DNA of 64,000 nucleotides from Cerasicoccus arenae (GCF_014651635.1 NZ_BMXG01000007.1:62001-126000), one strand, 5' to 3'. Counted from the first letter of the stretch, positions 17,483 to 26,255 are shown. Notes: generated from the sequence alone by a model not told the origin. Program-made: numbers and translations.

Positions 17483-18781
17483 ATGATACAAACCGACGAC
17501 CTCAATCCAATGATCAACCGCGCCTTCCTTCTGGGGGTACAAGGGCCACGGACGCCTGACGGAGAGGCTGAAACCCTACTCGATGAATTGGAGGAATTGG
17601 TTTCGAATCTGGGCATCGGCGTCGAAGAAAAGCGCGTGATAAAAGTCCGCCAGCCAAACGCCGCTTTTCTCCTCGGCTCGGGCAAAGTCCGCGAAATTGT
17701 CGAAGAGATCAAACAGCACGGCTGGGATTCACTCATTTTCGACGAGCCAATGACTCCCGGACAACAGCGCAATTGGGAGAAAGAGCTTGGCGGGAAGGTG
17801 CTCGTGATCGATCGCCAAGAGATCATCTTGGACATTTTTAATAGCCGAGCACAGACCAAAGAAGCCTCACTTCAAGTGGAATTAGCTCGCTTGGAATATG
17901 AACTGCCGCGCATGAAGCGCGCGTGGTCTCACCTCGACCGACAACGCGGTGGCGGTGCCATGCAGCGTGACGCGGGGGAAACCCAGCTCGAAATTGACCA
18001 GCGATTGATCCGCACCCGGATCGCACGGCTTAAAAAGGAACTAAACGAGGTGCTTCAGCACCGCGAAGTGCAGCGTAAGCGCCGCAATAGAGTCCCGCTG
18101 CCATCAGCATCCATTGTGGGCTATACCAACGCTGGCAAGTCCAGCTTGCTCAATCGAATTACTCAATCCGATGTCTTGGCGGCAGACAAACTCTTTGCCA
18201 CCCTGGACCCCACGACACGTCGCACGATTTTGCCGAATGGCCAAACTTTGCTGATGACAGACACTGTGGGATTCATCCGCCGCCTCCCTCACCGACTTGT
18301 CGAGGCCTTTAAGGCCACTTTGGAAGAAGCCGTTGTTGCCACGTTCCTTATCCATCTACTGGATGCCTCCAGCCCAGATGTCGCCCAGCATTACGCCACG
18401 ACGATGGGTGTGCTAAAGGAACTCAAAGCAGACGAAAAAACGATTTTAACCGTCTTCAACAAAGTAGATCGCGTCGAAGATCGCATGCAATTGGCTATGC
18501 TGCGGCACGACTACCCGGACGCACTTTTTATCAGCGTTAAGACTGGCGAGGGGCTGGATACCCTTCTCCGTCTCTGTGAACAGAGCATCGGCGAATGGGC
18601 GGAAACCGTTGAGCTAATGATCCCACATGATCGATATGATCTTGTGAACCGTTTACACGAGGCTGGAGCAGTCACTAGCAAGAAGGTGCTGGACGAAGGC
18701 GTACACATTGTCGGGGCTATTCCTTTACGATTACTCGATCCTGTGAAGCAGTTTCTTGTAAATGGCAAGACGCCTGCTTAA
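17483..18781 (+). CDS. hflX: Ribosome-associated GTPase HflX
   Basis: HflX binds the 50S subunit and helps split stalled or heat-damaged ribosomes. The 432-aa protein has the N-terminal HflX domain (FLLGSGKVREIVEEI; VIDRQEIILDIFNSRAQTKEA), a linker with LDRQRGGGAMQRDAGETQLE, and a GTPase domain with G1 GYTNAGKSS (213-221), G3 DTVGFIRRLP and G4 NKVD. Length and motifs are normal. It starts 114 bp from the divergent cimA and ends 10 bp before the next gene, which it probably shares a transcript with. Confidence 0.95.
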   Translation: MIQTDDLNPMINRAFLLGVQGPRTPDGEAETLLDELEELVSNLGIGVEEKRVIKVRQPNAAFLLGSGKVREIVEEIKQHGWDSLIFDEPMTPGQQRNWEKELGGKVLVIDRQEIILDIFNSRAQTKEASLQVELARLEYELPRMKRAWSHLDRQRGGGAMQRDAGETQLEIDQRLIRTRIARLKKELNEVLQHREVQRKRRNRVPLPSASIVGYTNAGKSSLLNRITQSDVLAADKLFATLDPTTRRTILPNGQTLLMTDTVGFIRRLPHRLVEAFKATLEEAVVATFLIHLLDASSPDVAQHYATTMGVLKELKADEKTILTVFNKVDRVEDRMQLAMLRHDYPDALFISVKTGEGLDTLLRLCEQSIGEWAETVELMIPHDRYDLVNRLHEAGAVTSKKVLDEGVHIVGAIPLRLLDPVKQFLVNGKTPA

Positions 18782-18791
18782 CTTTGCCTCT

Positions 18792-19646
18792 ATGAAATAT
18801 TCGCTGCTGGGACTACTGCTTGCGTGCTGCTTATTAGCAACCGGCTTTCGCCCCGTGTCTCCCGAAGATCGCGCACGGGAGCTAATTCAGCGCACAGAAG
18901 GCCATTTCGGCATTCGTGAACATGCTGAGCTCTACCGCTATGTCCGCGCTACCAGTGACGGCGAAATCTACGACGGCCATATGCTCATCATCTTTCGATA
19001 CGAGAAAGATGAGGTAAACGGCGTCTTCCGACTCTTGCCCGATAATGACAATGAAGGCGTCACTCTAATTAGTCAGCAATTACCTGGGAAATTACCTGCA
19101 CTGGGCGTTTATGACCACAATAAGGACACGGGCGGCCCCGTCGAAACCGAGGAACTTCATCAAAAGCTCGGTGACACTGACTGGTTCTTTGAAGGCATTT
19201 ACGACGATGACAAGAACCCGTGGACTTATCGGAATACTGGCTCCATTACTTACCGAGGGACTTCTGCCGATGTCATTGAAGCAACCTACTCGGATAAACG
19301 CCTGAAAGACGCCGTTGGCTATGACCACCGCCGCATTTTAATTCGCCAGTCAGATGATCAACCACTATCATCTGAATTTTACAACAGCGAGGGACAGCTC
19401 ATCTACGTCATCGATCTCCTTGGTAGTGAACACTTTGAATATCAAGGAAAAGAGCAGGCTCGCACTAAACAGCTTCAATTGATCGACTTTGATGCGGGTT
19501 CCACGACTGTATTTACCCGTATTCGCAGCAACTGGAACCCACAACTACCAGCGGATATCTTTGAACTGGATTTCGCGCCTAAATGGGACAAATCTACTGA
19601 CGACATGGTTGTCTCAAAGCTATTACGGGATCAGCCGGCAAACTAA
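18792..19646 (+). CDS. Secreted LolA-fold-like protein (outer-membrane lipoprotein-sorting type)
   Basis: A 284-aa exported protein. I place the start at the ATG at 18792, which gives a clean signal peptide (YSLLGLLLACCLLATGF); an upstream in-frame start overlaps hflX. The mature region begins with a helix containing ARELIQRTEGHFG and continues with beta strands (GTSADVIEATYSD, RRILIRQSDDQPLSSEFYNSEGQLIYVIDLLG). This matches the pattern of outer-membrane lipoprotein-sorting proteins, in which a late strand reports on substrate conversion. It is probably periplasmic. It lies 10 bp after hflX and 2 bp before the DUF983 gene, so the three form a likely operon. Confidence 0.78.
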   Translation: MKYSLLGLLLACCLLATGFRPVSPEDRARELIQRTEGHFGIREHAELYRYVRATSDGEIYDGHMLIIFRYEKDEVNGVFRLLPDNDNEGVTLISQQLPGKLPALGVYDHNKDTGGPVETEELHQKLGDTDWFFEGIYDDDKNPWTYRNTGSITYRGTSADVIEATYSDKRLKDAVGYDHRRILIRQSDDQPLSSEFYNSEGQLIYVIDLLGSEHFEYQGKEQARTKQLQLIDFDAGSTTVFTRIRSNWNPQLPADIFELDFAPKWDKSTDDMVVSKLLRDQPAN

Positions 19647-19648
19647 GC

Positions 19649-20035
19649 ATGCCCCCCCCCCCTTCATCAGAAATAATTTCCCGCGGTTTGACTGGTTGCT
19701 GTCCCAAATGCGGTACCCGTGGGCTCTTTCGCCATTGGTTTCGTTTGCACGAATCATGCAACAAATGTGGCCTGAGCTTGGGCAAAGAAGATGGTTTTTA
19801 TCTCGGCACAACGTCAATTGGTTACGTCCTGGCGATCATTGTGGTGCTAATTCCCGTATGCTTCCTGGTAGTCACGGATGTGATCGGTGTTTGGCTCGGC
19901 GTTTCGATTGGTATCTTCGGCAGCCTCGTGCTCGTTGCTGCAATTTACCCAGCAATGCTCTGCGCCTTAATTACCGTCTATTACCTATTCAGACCGCAAG
20001 AACTCGTTGATTCCCAAAACGACTCCTCTGACTAA
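19649..20035 (+). CDS. DUF983 family small membrane protein
   Basis: A 128-aa protein with the family layout: RGLTGCCPKCGTRGLFRHWFRLHESCNKCGLSL gives two CxxC pairs (a zinc-ribbon-like head), followed by two transmembrane helices (about residues 55-75 and 80-105). Function of the family is unknown. The start codon is followed directly by 11 consecutive C (19652-19662), read as four prolines. Gain or loss of one C would shift frame after the third or fourth codon. It follows the LolA-like gene by 2 bp and converges on the HAD gene 11 bp away. Confidence 0.85.
   Translation: MPPPPSSEIISRGLTGCCPKCGTRGLFRHWFRLHESCNKCGLSLGKEDGFYLGTTSIGYVLAIIVVLIPVCFLVVTDVIGVWLGVSIGIFGSLVLVAAIYPAMLCALITVYYLFRPQELVDSQNDSSD
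19652..19662 (+). repeat. C11 homopolymer immediately after a start codon
   Basis: Eleven C in a row follow the ATG of the DUF983 gene. Tracts of this length are prone to polymerase slippage; a one-base change would switch the gene out of frame. Confidence 0.9.
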
Positions 20036-20046
20036 TTTGCTTGTTC

Positions 20047-20721
20047 TCAAGCGTGGTCAACGGACGCATCTTCAGAGGTAGAGATCAGTTGCAGGAGCTC
20101 CTTCGGGTCTTGGAACAAATAATCTGGCTGCTGCTTAGCGAGCACATGATGTTTATTAAAGCCCCAGCAAACACCGACCGAACCCACTCCTGCTTTATTG
20201 GCTGCAAGGAGGTCGCGATATTCATCGCCAACATAGACAACTTCATTCGCCTCAAGTGTGAATGTTTTCATGACGGCCTTCAGATTCTTAGATTTTCCTC
20301 CAAGTTTCGATACGCTGCTAATGAAGTCAAAGAATTCAAGATTTTCCTTAGCTAGGAAAGCCTCAACGTTGGATTTAGCGTTAGAGGTAACAATGCCAAG
20401 TATTTTCACTTGTGGCCGCAAAGCGCACAAAACCTCAGGCATACCGGCGATTGGCTTGATTTCAATGATGCGCTTGCCGATGATACGCCGCCCTTCACGG
20501 ATCAATGAAGGGATTTTCATGCGAGGAATGTCATAGCTACGAATGAATTCTTTTGTCGTCATGTTCCGCGCACGAGGCAGATCATCCGGCAATAACTGCT
20601 TATAGCCATAGACTGGTGCTAATCGATTAAACAAGCGAAGTGCCTCGCTGAAAGTGTCGGCAATAGTGCCGTCAAAATCGAAGATAAGGGCTGTCGGGGC
20701 CTGCTGTTGCTTGACGGACAT
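20047..20721 (-). CDS. HAD-superfamily hydrolase (phosphoglycolate-phosphatase-like)
   Basis: A 224-aa cytoplasmic phosphatase-type protein. HAD motif I is FDFDGTIADT (nucleophile and acid/base Asp), motif II is VTSNAKSN, motif III Lys lies in GGKSKNLK, and motif IV is VYVGDEYRDLLAANKAG. A helical cap between motifs I and II resembles the Gph group. I chose the ATG at 20721 just before the conserved domain; an upstream in-frame ATG at 20748 adds nine residues. The substrate is not predictable. Confidence 0.88.
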   Translation of the reverse strand: MSVKQQQAPTALIFDFDGTIADTFSEALRLFNRLAPVYGYKQLLPDDLPRARNMTTKEFIRSYDIPRMKIPSLIREGRRIIGKRIIEIKPIAGMPEVLCALRPQVKILGIVTSNAKSNVEAFLAKENLEFFDFISSVSKLGGKSKNLKAVMKTFTLEANEVVYVGDEYRDLLAANKAGVGSVGVCWGFNKHHVLAKQQPDYLFQDPKELLQLISTSEDASVDHA

Positions 20722-20865
20722 AGCACGCAGAATCATTGGAATAAACAACGCTATTGCAAATGCGAATATCTATCAGCCAAACGTTTAGCCAACGTTGCTA
20801 GATGCCAAAGAAAATAGCAACACAGCTTATTGCCGGTTCTCCGCCTTATGGATGGTTTTTTAAAG

Positions 20866-21321
20866 CTAAAACGGCACGTCTTCGTCTATGCCGTCGTCAG
20901 AAGCAGTCGGTGTAGATTTCGTTTGACGAGGTGGAGGCGCGGAACGTTCGTAGGATTCATCGCTGTTATCAGACTCGCCCGAACCACTCTCACGGCCACC
21001 AACGAATTTAAATGTCTCGCAAACAACCATCAGTTTGCTGCGTTTTTCTCCTTGTGGCGTTTCCCACTTATCAAGTCGAAGACGACCTTCGACAAGTATC
21101 GGGCTGCCCTTACTGAGGTATTTAGAAATGACCTCAGCGCTACGGCCAAAAGAATCTACGTCAATAAACGCAACTTCCTCGCGCTGCTCGCCCTCTTTAG
21201 TCGTGAATTGTCGGTTCACCGCTAGAGTGAACTTACAAATCGACATGCCGCCTGGCGTGACCCGCATTTCGGGGGCCGCCACCAAGTTGCCCATAATGAT
21301 GACTTTATTAAATGAGGCCAT
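20866..21321 (-). CDS. ssb: Single-stranded DNA-binding protein
   Basis: SSB coats single-stranded DNA and recruits repair and replication partners through its C-terminal tip. The 151-aa protein has an OB fold (MASFNKVIIMGNLVAAPEMR, FTLAVNR, AFIDVDSFGRSAEVISKYL, ILVEGRLRLDKWE) and a disordered tail ending in the acidic/hydrophobic tip DEDVPF. The start at 21321 is fixed by homology. It lies only 8 bases past a terminator-like hairpin, leaving no room for a Shine-Dalgarno sequence. A longer TTG frame from 21357 would run through that hairpin and encode 12 non-conserved residues. The gene follows rpsF in the usual order. Confidence 0.95.
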   Translation of the reverse strand: MASFNKVIIMGNLVAAPEMRVTPGGMSICKFTLAVNRQFTTKEGEQREEVAFIDVDSFGRSAEVISKYLSKGSPILVEGRLRLDKWETPQGEKRSKLMVVCETFKFVGGRESGSGESDNSDESYERSAPPPRQTKSTPTASDDGIDEDVPF

Positions 21322-21355
21322 AAAAACAAGACTCAGGCTTTGTCTAGCCTGAGTC
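21322..21355 (-). terminator. Terminator or attenuator hairpin directly upstream of ssb
   Basis: On the minus strand a perfect 10-bp stem (21346-21355 with 21330-21339, six-base loop) is followed by TTGTTTTT and then at once by the ssb ATG. It has the form of an intrinsic terminator for rplY-pth-rpsF, yet ssb has no space for its own promoter downstream of it. Confidence 0.7.
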
Positions 21356-21393
21356 AAGCGTTGCGACGTGGATTCACACCCTACGCCGTAAAA

Positions 21394-21699
21394 TTACTTA
21401 ATTTCTTGGATCAAAACGCGGTTCACTGTCTTATCTAGACGGAAACGCTCATTGATTTGAGCAGGGCTCTCTGGCGCTGCATCCATTTCATACTCAACGT
21501 AAAGACCACTTGGCATCCGGCGGTCAGTAACACGGATGAAATCTTGGTTGCCCAAGTTATCGACCTTAGTAACGTTGACGCCAACGCTGGTTAGGTTTTC
21601 CTTAATCGAATCGACCAGCGTTTCTACCGCTTCGGTGTAGTTGCGTGTGTCGAGAATGAATGTAGCGCGGTAGCGCTTAGTTGTTGCTGTCTGGCTCAT
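21394..21699 (-). CDS. rpsF: 30S ribosomal protein S6
   Basis: S6 binds 16S rRNA with S18 in the platform of the small subunit. The 101-aa product has the S6 pattern: YRATFILDTRNYTEAVETLVDSIK at the start, a strand with LYVEYEMDAAPESPAQINERF, and RLDKTVNRVLIQ at the end. The start overlaps the pth end by 23 bp, so translation is probably coupled. ssb follows 72 bp downstream. rpsR, which usually accompanies this pair, is not seen. Confidence 0.93.
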   Translation of the reverse strand: MSQTATTKRYRATFILDTRNYTEAVETLVDSIKENLTSVGVNVTKVDNLGNQDFIRVTDRRMPSGLYVEYEMDAAPESPAQINERFRLDKTVNRVLIQEIK

Positions 21700-22285
21700 G
21701 ATTGCTGGGAGGTGAAATACGGGTGTTAATACGGTTCATCGCGATAGTTGTCCCTTGCTCCGCCAAAAGACGTAATCCATCGATATACTCAGGAAACTGC
21801 GATTGTATGTGAATGTTTTCTTCGTTTGTAAATTTGCCAAGAACCCAATTGATCAGATCTCCGCGATGCGGATTGCCACCAATTCCAATGCGATATCGCA
21901 CAAAGCCGCTACCCATATGCTTTAACAAACTGGCTACTCCATTATGACCACCAGCACTTCCATTGATGGTAATTTTGCAGCGACCTAGCTCAAGGTTGAT
22001 TTCGTCATATATCACGACTATAGTTTCAACCGGAACCTTCAGGTAACGCATGACGGCACCGAGAGCGACGCCACTTTCGTTCATATAAGTTTCTGGCTTA
22101 ACAAGAATTATGGATTGTCCAGCAATCGTTACTTTAGCCATTTTCGCTTGGAGGCGCTTTTGCAGCTTCCACTCGGCACGGCAGGCAACAGCCAACTGAT
22201 CCACAACTTGAAATCCGACATTGTGGCGCGTATCGCGATATTCAAGTCCGGGATTTCCCAAACCAGCAATAACGGAAACGGCCAT
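21677..22285 (-). CDS. pth: Peptidyl-tRNA hydrolase
   Basis: Pth recycles tRNA by cleaving peptidyl-tRNA released from ribosomes. The 202-aa protein shows AGLGNPGLEYRDTRHNVGF with catalytic His21, then KPETYMNESG, IYDEINLELG and GSAGGHNGVASLLKHMGSGFVRYRIGIG. All key blocks are present. The C terminus is a little longer than in E. coli Pth and overlaps rpsF. It lies in the order rplY-pth-rpsF-ssb. No Shine-Dalgarno sequence precedes the ATG. Confidence 0.96.
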   Translation of the reverse strand: MAVSVIAGLGNPGLEYRDTRHNVGFQVVDQLAVACRAEWKLQKRLQAKMAKVTIAGQSIILVKPETYMNESGVALGAVMRYLKVPVETIVVIYDEINLELGRCKITINGSAGGHNGVASLLKHMGSGFVRYRIGIGGNPHRGDLINWVLGKFTNEENIHIQSQFPEYIDGLRLLAEQGTTIAMNRINTRISPPSNHEPDSNN

Positions 22286-22300
22286 CTTGGCAAAGAACAG

Positions 22301-22338
22301 GGTTAAAACGCGATCAGCGACTCAATGGTGCTGACCGC
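22301..22338 (-). terminator. Hairpin with short T-run between rplY and pth
   Basis: On the minus strand, 22330-22338 pairs with 22310-22318 (nine pairs, one G-U) and is followed by GTTTTAACC. The T-run is short, so it may be a partial terminator that lowers pth expression relative to rplY. Confidence 0.4.
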
Positions 22339-22350
22339 GGAAATTGAAAC

Positions 22351-22962
22351 TTATTCAGCTTCTGCTTCGACTTCAGGTTCAGCCGTTGTGGTAGCAGCTT
22401 CAAGCTTCGCAGGAGAAGCAACTGCAACGATCACCATGTCTGGTTCACCATCGAAATGAACGCCTTCCAGCACAGGAAGGTCTTCGAGATGGACTGCATC
22501 ACCCACATTCAAAGCTGAAACATTGATTTCAATGAATTCCGGCAAATTGCGTGGCAAGCAATGGACTTCAACTTCGTGCACCACTAGGTCAAGCAGACCA
22601 CCACCGGTTTTGACGCCGATTGGTTCACCAACGATGTGAACTGGGATATGCGCGTGAATCGATTCACCAGCGACAACTTCCAAAAAGTCAATGTGGCGGA
22701 ACCGATCAGTCAGCGGATCGCGTTGTGTTTCGTGAATCAGTGCTTGAATGCTCTGATTTTCTTCAACGTTAAGGGTAATGACTGCGGTCGCCCCGGCGAC
22801 CTCGCGCAATAGCATCTGAAAGTCTCGCTCAGCGACTGCAAAATTGCAGTTGCCGCTTTTACCGTAGATGACTGCAGGGATCATTCCCTGTGCGCGCAGG
22901 CGTCGTGAATTACCACGGCCAATGCCCTCACGTTTTTTTACGGACAGGAGGTGTTCGCTCAT
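22351..22962 (-). CDS. rplY: 50S ribosomal protein L25, general stress (CTC) form
   Basis: L25 binds 5S rRNA. The 203-aa product is the long CTC form: an N-terminal L25 domain (KREGIGRGNSRRLRAQGMIPAVIYGK, then LIHETQRDPLTDRFRHIDF) plus a C-terminal beta domain (VEVHCLPRNLPEFIEINVSALNVGDAVHLEDL) and an acidic tail ending EVEAEAE. It is the first gene of the rplY-pth-rpsF-ssb group. The usual prs neighbour is absent. No Shine-Dalgarno sequence precedes the ATG, which follows an AAAAAAC stretch. Confidence 0.95.
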   Translation of the reverse strand: MSEHLLSVKKREGIGRGNSRRLRAQGMIPAVIYGKSGNCNFAVAERDFQMLLREVAGATAVITLNVEENQSIQALIHETQRDPLTDRFRHIDFLEVVAGESIHAHIPVHIVGEPIGVKTGGGLLDLVVHEVEVHCLPRNLPEFIEINVSALNVGDAVHLEDLPVLEGVHFDGEPDMVIVAVASPAKLEAATTTAEPEVEAEAE

Positions 22963-23285
22963 GTTTTTTCTGGGTGTTATTTGTATTCGGAAACTCCCGC
23001 AAGATTATGCGGAAACGAACCAAAGAATCATTTATCGACATTATGGCAATCAAAACTTTTACCAATTTGAATGCCAAAATTCGACCTAAAGGAGCTACCG
23101 GTTGAGTGGTCAGCAAGAAAGTGGTGGAACCAGCGCGTCGAAAATCCTAATGGGCGTATAACTTCAATTCAGCATAGTTGCACAGTCAGTCCATCATTCT
23201 CAGATTGGCCTCATGTCTTTAAAGGATCAACAAAAACGGCGTTGCCAAGGCAAGAATCGGCGTTCTTGATTGATTGTTTTGATTG
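22963..23285. other. Intergenic region between rplY and the SGNH operon
   Basis: About 320 bp separates divergent rplY and the SGNH operon. It should carry promoters for both, but I found no clear -35/-10 pair. A 6-bp hairpin with a 6-base loop (about 23252-23269) lies just before the first SGNH gene. Short open frames here have no recognisable features. Confidence 0.4.
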
Positions 23286-24248
23286 ATGAGAAAATTCATT
23301 TGTGAGATCGTAAAATTCGTCAGCATCCAGGCCGTTATTACGGTTACGATCCTGTCAGTCTTTTTCGGCATCCCAGAAAAGTATCATTACCTCGCGTCTA
23401 CCGAGGATAAGGCCTTCCGCTTTTATCACGCAGAGTCCCCTCGCCTCATCCTCATTGGTGACTCTGGAGTTGCCTACGGGATGAAGTCAGACATCCTCGC
23501 CAAGCAGTTTCCACAGTTTACCGTGGTAAATATGGCCCTGATGGCGGGTCTGGGCTTTCGCAATATCATGGCTGAAGTAGAGGAAGACCTTCGCCCGGGC
23601 GATGTCGTGGTAATGATTTTCGCCCATCAGGTCTTCGATCGTAATATCCTGCACTATCAGTATTGGAACTACATTGCCTACCGCCCAGAAATGCTCAAGC
23701 GGATGAAATGGCGCGACGTACCGTTCCTCATGGACAACAGCTGGTTTATCTTCAATCGAGCTTTGCACGTTTACCGCCGTATAATGACGTGGAAATTGCA
23801 TCCACCGCGCGATGGACCGGTTAATCGAGCAGGCTTCGACGAATATGGCGACCTCATAGCCCACCACGGCGGCAAAACAGTCCCGGGAACAAAATTTGAA
23901 ATGGTTGACCTAAAACTGGATGATCCACGTTTTTCCAAGGAAGTCGTTAAGGAGATGAACGCCTTTGCTGACACTGCCCGTGCCCATGGTGCTCAGGTGT
24001 ATTACATGTTTCCGGCAATCCCTGATGTTGCTTGGGAAGCGAACGGTGAGAAGATTCGTGAAGCGGCTGCCTATGCCATTGACGGCCTGAACTTTCCTGT
24101 AATCAATTCCGTAGAAGAAATGGTCTATCCCGCCAGCGAATTCTACGACACCAATTACCATATGCTCGGTGAGGGCGCGACTCGCCGGACCAAGTTACTG
24201 GCTGAGCGTCTCCAAGAGCAGTTTGATCAGGAGGAGAAGTCGAAATGA
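23286..24248 (+). CDS. Membrane-anchored SGNH-hydrolase-like protein, paralogue 1
   Basis: A 320-aa protein starting at the ATG at 23286 (the TTG three bases earlier is less likely; paralogue 3 also begins MR-[KR]-F). One N-terminal transmembrane helix (about residues 12-30) is followed by an extracytoplasmic domain. It has an SGNH block I, LILIGDSGVAYGM, and a C-terminal block FYDTNYHMLGEGA in the position of the catalytic Asp/His. Such Ser-Asp-His proteins usually add or remove acyl groups on cell-surface glycans (AlgJ/AlgX, DltD and acyl esterases). No MBOAT acyltransferase gene is adjacent. It overlaps paralogue 2 by ATGA. Confidence 0.75.
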   Translation: MRKFICEIVKFVSIQAVITVTILSVFFGIPEKYHYLASTEDKAFRFYHAESPRLILIGDSGVAYGMKSDILAKQFPQFTVVNMALMAGLGFRNIMAEVEEDLRPGDVVVMIFAHQVFDRNILHYQYWNYIAYRPEMLKRMKWRDVPFLMDNSWFIFNRALHVYRRIMTWKLHPPRDGPVNRAGFDEYGDLIAHHGGKTVPGTKFEMVDLKLDDPRFSKEVVKEMNAFADTARAHGAQVYYMFPAIPDVAWEANGEKIREAAAYAIDGLNFPVINSVEEMVYPASEFYDTNYHMLGEGATRRTKLLAERLQEQFDQEEKSK

Positions 24249-25276
24249 CCACTAACGCCGTCAATTTGCCCGCACCAAAGCCGCATGACCTACGCCTTTT
24301 TATCAAGGAATTCGGGAAATTTGCAGTAATTCAATTCATTGTCCTCGGGTTCTGCCTTTACTGCTTCTTCAGCTTCCCACGCGATAACGACCCCAGCGCC
24401 TGGGGCTTGGAAAAGCGCCAACGGATGGAAACCACGCCAGGTCCGAGATTGGTTATCATGGGCGACTCCAATGTCGTACTCGGCTTAAACTCTGGACCAA
24501 TTGCCGCAGCTTTCCCCGAATACCATCCCGTGAATGCCGGACTCTACGCCTTCCTTGGGCACCGCATCATTTTGGAGGAAATAGCGGATATGGTGCAAAA
24601 AGACGATGTAGTTGTCCTGACTTGGGCCTATTCCCACTTTGCTAAAAACGAAATCCAGTCGCTCTATTACCACTACGCCGTCCAGCGTCCAGAGTCCTTC
24701 AAGCATTTCACTTGGGAAGAGACATCTTGGTTCCTCGACTCTGGCATGACACTGATCAAAGAGGCAATGAAGCGCACACGGAAGATTGTTTTGCGTCACG
24801 AGCGCGATCCTTTCGGCAAACCTTACGGCCGCGACAATCTCAATGAATACGGCGATGGCATTGGACATTACGGCATGCCCAGCCCTCCCGGCACCACAAC
24901 CACCATAAAGCAGCTTGTCTGCACCCCAGACGGCTATACGGGCAAAGTCATCGACATGTTAAACGATTTCAATGCACGTATGGAGGCCAAGGGCGCACAT
25001 GTGCTATTTGCCTATCCACCAATCTCTGAGGCCTCCTACGAGGAGAATAAAGAGGCCTTGCAGTTGCTTGATAAAACCCTACGCACAGAGCTCGACTTCC
25101 CAGTGATCAATCAGCAAAACGAAAAGTTCTATGAGCCTGAAGAGTTCTTCGACACCGCCTATCATCTCAAGAAAGACGCGGTCTTTGATCGAACCGATCG
25201 CCTTATTGAAAACCTCCGTCCCTACCTGCTAATTGAGCCTGAATCGGAAAAGGTTGCCCCACAAAACCAGCCATAA
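24245..25276 (+). CDS. Membrane-anchored SGNH-hydrolase-like protein, paralogue 2
   Basis: A 343-aa paralogue, the most diverged of the three. It has a longer N terminus (about 12 extra residues) before the single transmembrane helix (FAVIQFIVLGFCLYCFF), then block I LVIMGDSNVVLGL with Asn in place of Gly after the serine, NAGLYAFLGHRI, and the C-terminal FFDTAYHLKKDA. The Ser, Asp and His positions are kept. Its ATG lies within the end of paralogue 1 (ATGA), preceded by AGGAGGAG, one of the few good Shine-Dalgarno matches here. A C-terminal extension (EPESEKVAPQNQP) is hydrophilic. Confidence 0.75.
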   Translation: MTTNAVNLPAPKPHDLRLFIKEFGKFAVIQFIVLGFCLYCFFSFPRDNDPSAWGLEKRQRMETTPGPRLVIMGDSNVVLGLNSGPIAAAFPEYHPVNAGLYAFLGHRIILEEIADMVQKDDVVVLTWAYSHFAKNEIQSLYYHYAVQRPESFKHFTWEETSWFLDSGMTLIKEAMKRTRKIVLRHERDPFGKPYGRDNLNEYGDGIGHYGMPSPPGTTTTIKQLVCTPDGYTGKVIDMLNDFNARMEAKGAHVLFAYPPISEASYEENKEALQLLDKTLRTELDFPVINQQNEKFYEPEEFFDTAYHLKKDAVFDRTDRLIENLRPYLLIEPESEKVAPQNQP

Positions 25277-25307
25277 CTGATAACAATACCCTACACGCAG
25301 CCAGCCA

Positions 25308-26255
25308 ATGAGACGCTTCCTGCTAGAAATGACGAAGTTTTTTGGATTACAGAGCGTGATTCTAGGCATTAGCCTGATGACGTTCTTCGGTGTGCCCAAT
25401 AAGCATCATTACCTAGCAGCATCGCAGGATAAAAAACGAATTTTGGAGGACGCACCCAGCCCGCGCATGATCATCATCGGGGATTCTGGCGGTGCCTACG
25501 GCATTTGCTCACCCATTCTCCAAGAACGTTTTCCTGACTATCATGTCGTCAATATGGCACTTATGGCCGCTGTCGGCTTACCGTCAATGCTCGCCGAGGT
25601 TCACGACGAATTACGCCCCGGCGACGTGGTTATCATGGTCCTTGCATACCAACACTACGACCGCTACGTGCCGAGCTGGGAATACTTTACATATCTGTCC
25701 TACCGTCCCGACATGATGTTCACGAAGCCTTTGCGGGAAGTCCCGGAACTCTGTCAAACGGGCTACTACCTCTTCAATCGTGCCATCAAGGGTATGTTGC
25801 GAACGATCACCAAGGGGCCACATGTCCCCCGTAAGCCACCACTGCACCGCGAAGGCTTCAATAAATACGGCGACCTCGTGGCGCACTATACCATGACGCC
25901 GCCTGGGAACATCGACTTCAGCATGGCAGACCTCACCTTCAGCCGCCCTCGCTACAGCAAGGCGGTGTTAAAGGACCTCAACCAGTTCAACGTCGACGCC
26001 AAGGCGAAAGGAGCGCAAGTCTACTTGTTGTTCCCCGCTATTAGCACAACCACGTGGGAAGAAAATGGCGAAGTTATCCGCGAAATCTCTGATTACGTCG
26101 TCGAAAACATCGACTACCCGATTCTCAACCAGCCACAGGATGTCATTTATCCGGAAGAGGACTTCTTCGACACTTTTTACCACCTCACCGGTGAAGCTGC
26201 CCAACGCCGCACGACCAGTCTGGCCGAAGATCTCGAACCCTACATACAACCATGA
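25308..26255 (+). CDS. Membrane-anchored SGNH-hydrolase-like protein, paralogue 3
   Basis: A 315-aa paralogue close to paralogue 1, sharing MR-[KR]-F, KHHYLA, VVNMALMA, DELRPGDVV, the FNRA segment, and a Y-G-D-L stretch. Block I is MIIIGDSGGAYGI and the C-terminal block is FFDTFYHLTGEAA. It has one N-terminal transmembrane helix. The stop overlaps the nucleotidyltransferase start as ATGA, so all four genes of this run are cotranscribed with coupled translation, apart from a 31-bp gap before this gene. Function is inferred as glycan acyl modification from fold only. Confidence 0.75.
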   Translation: MRRFLLEMTKFFGLQSVILGISLMTFFGVPNKHHYLAASQDKKRILEDAPSPRMIIIGDSGGAYGICSPILQERFPDYHVVNMALMAAVGLPSMLAEVHDELRPGDVVIMVLAYQHYDRYVPSWEYFTYLSYRPDMMFTKPLREVPELCQTGYYLFNRAIKGMLRTITKGPHVPRKPPLHREGFNKYGDLVAHYTMTPPGNIDFSMADLTFSRPRYSKAVLKDLNQFNVDAKAKGAQVYLLFPAISTTTWEENGEVIREISDYVVENIDYPILNQPQDVIYPEEDFFDTFYHLTGEAAQRRTTSLAEDLEPYIQP

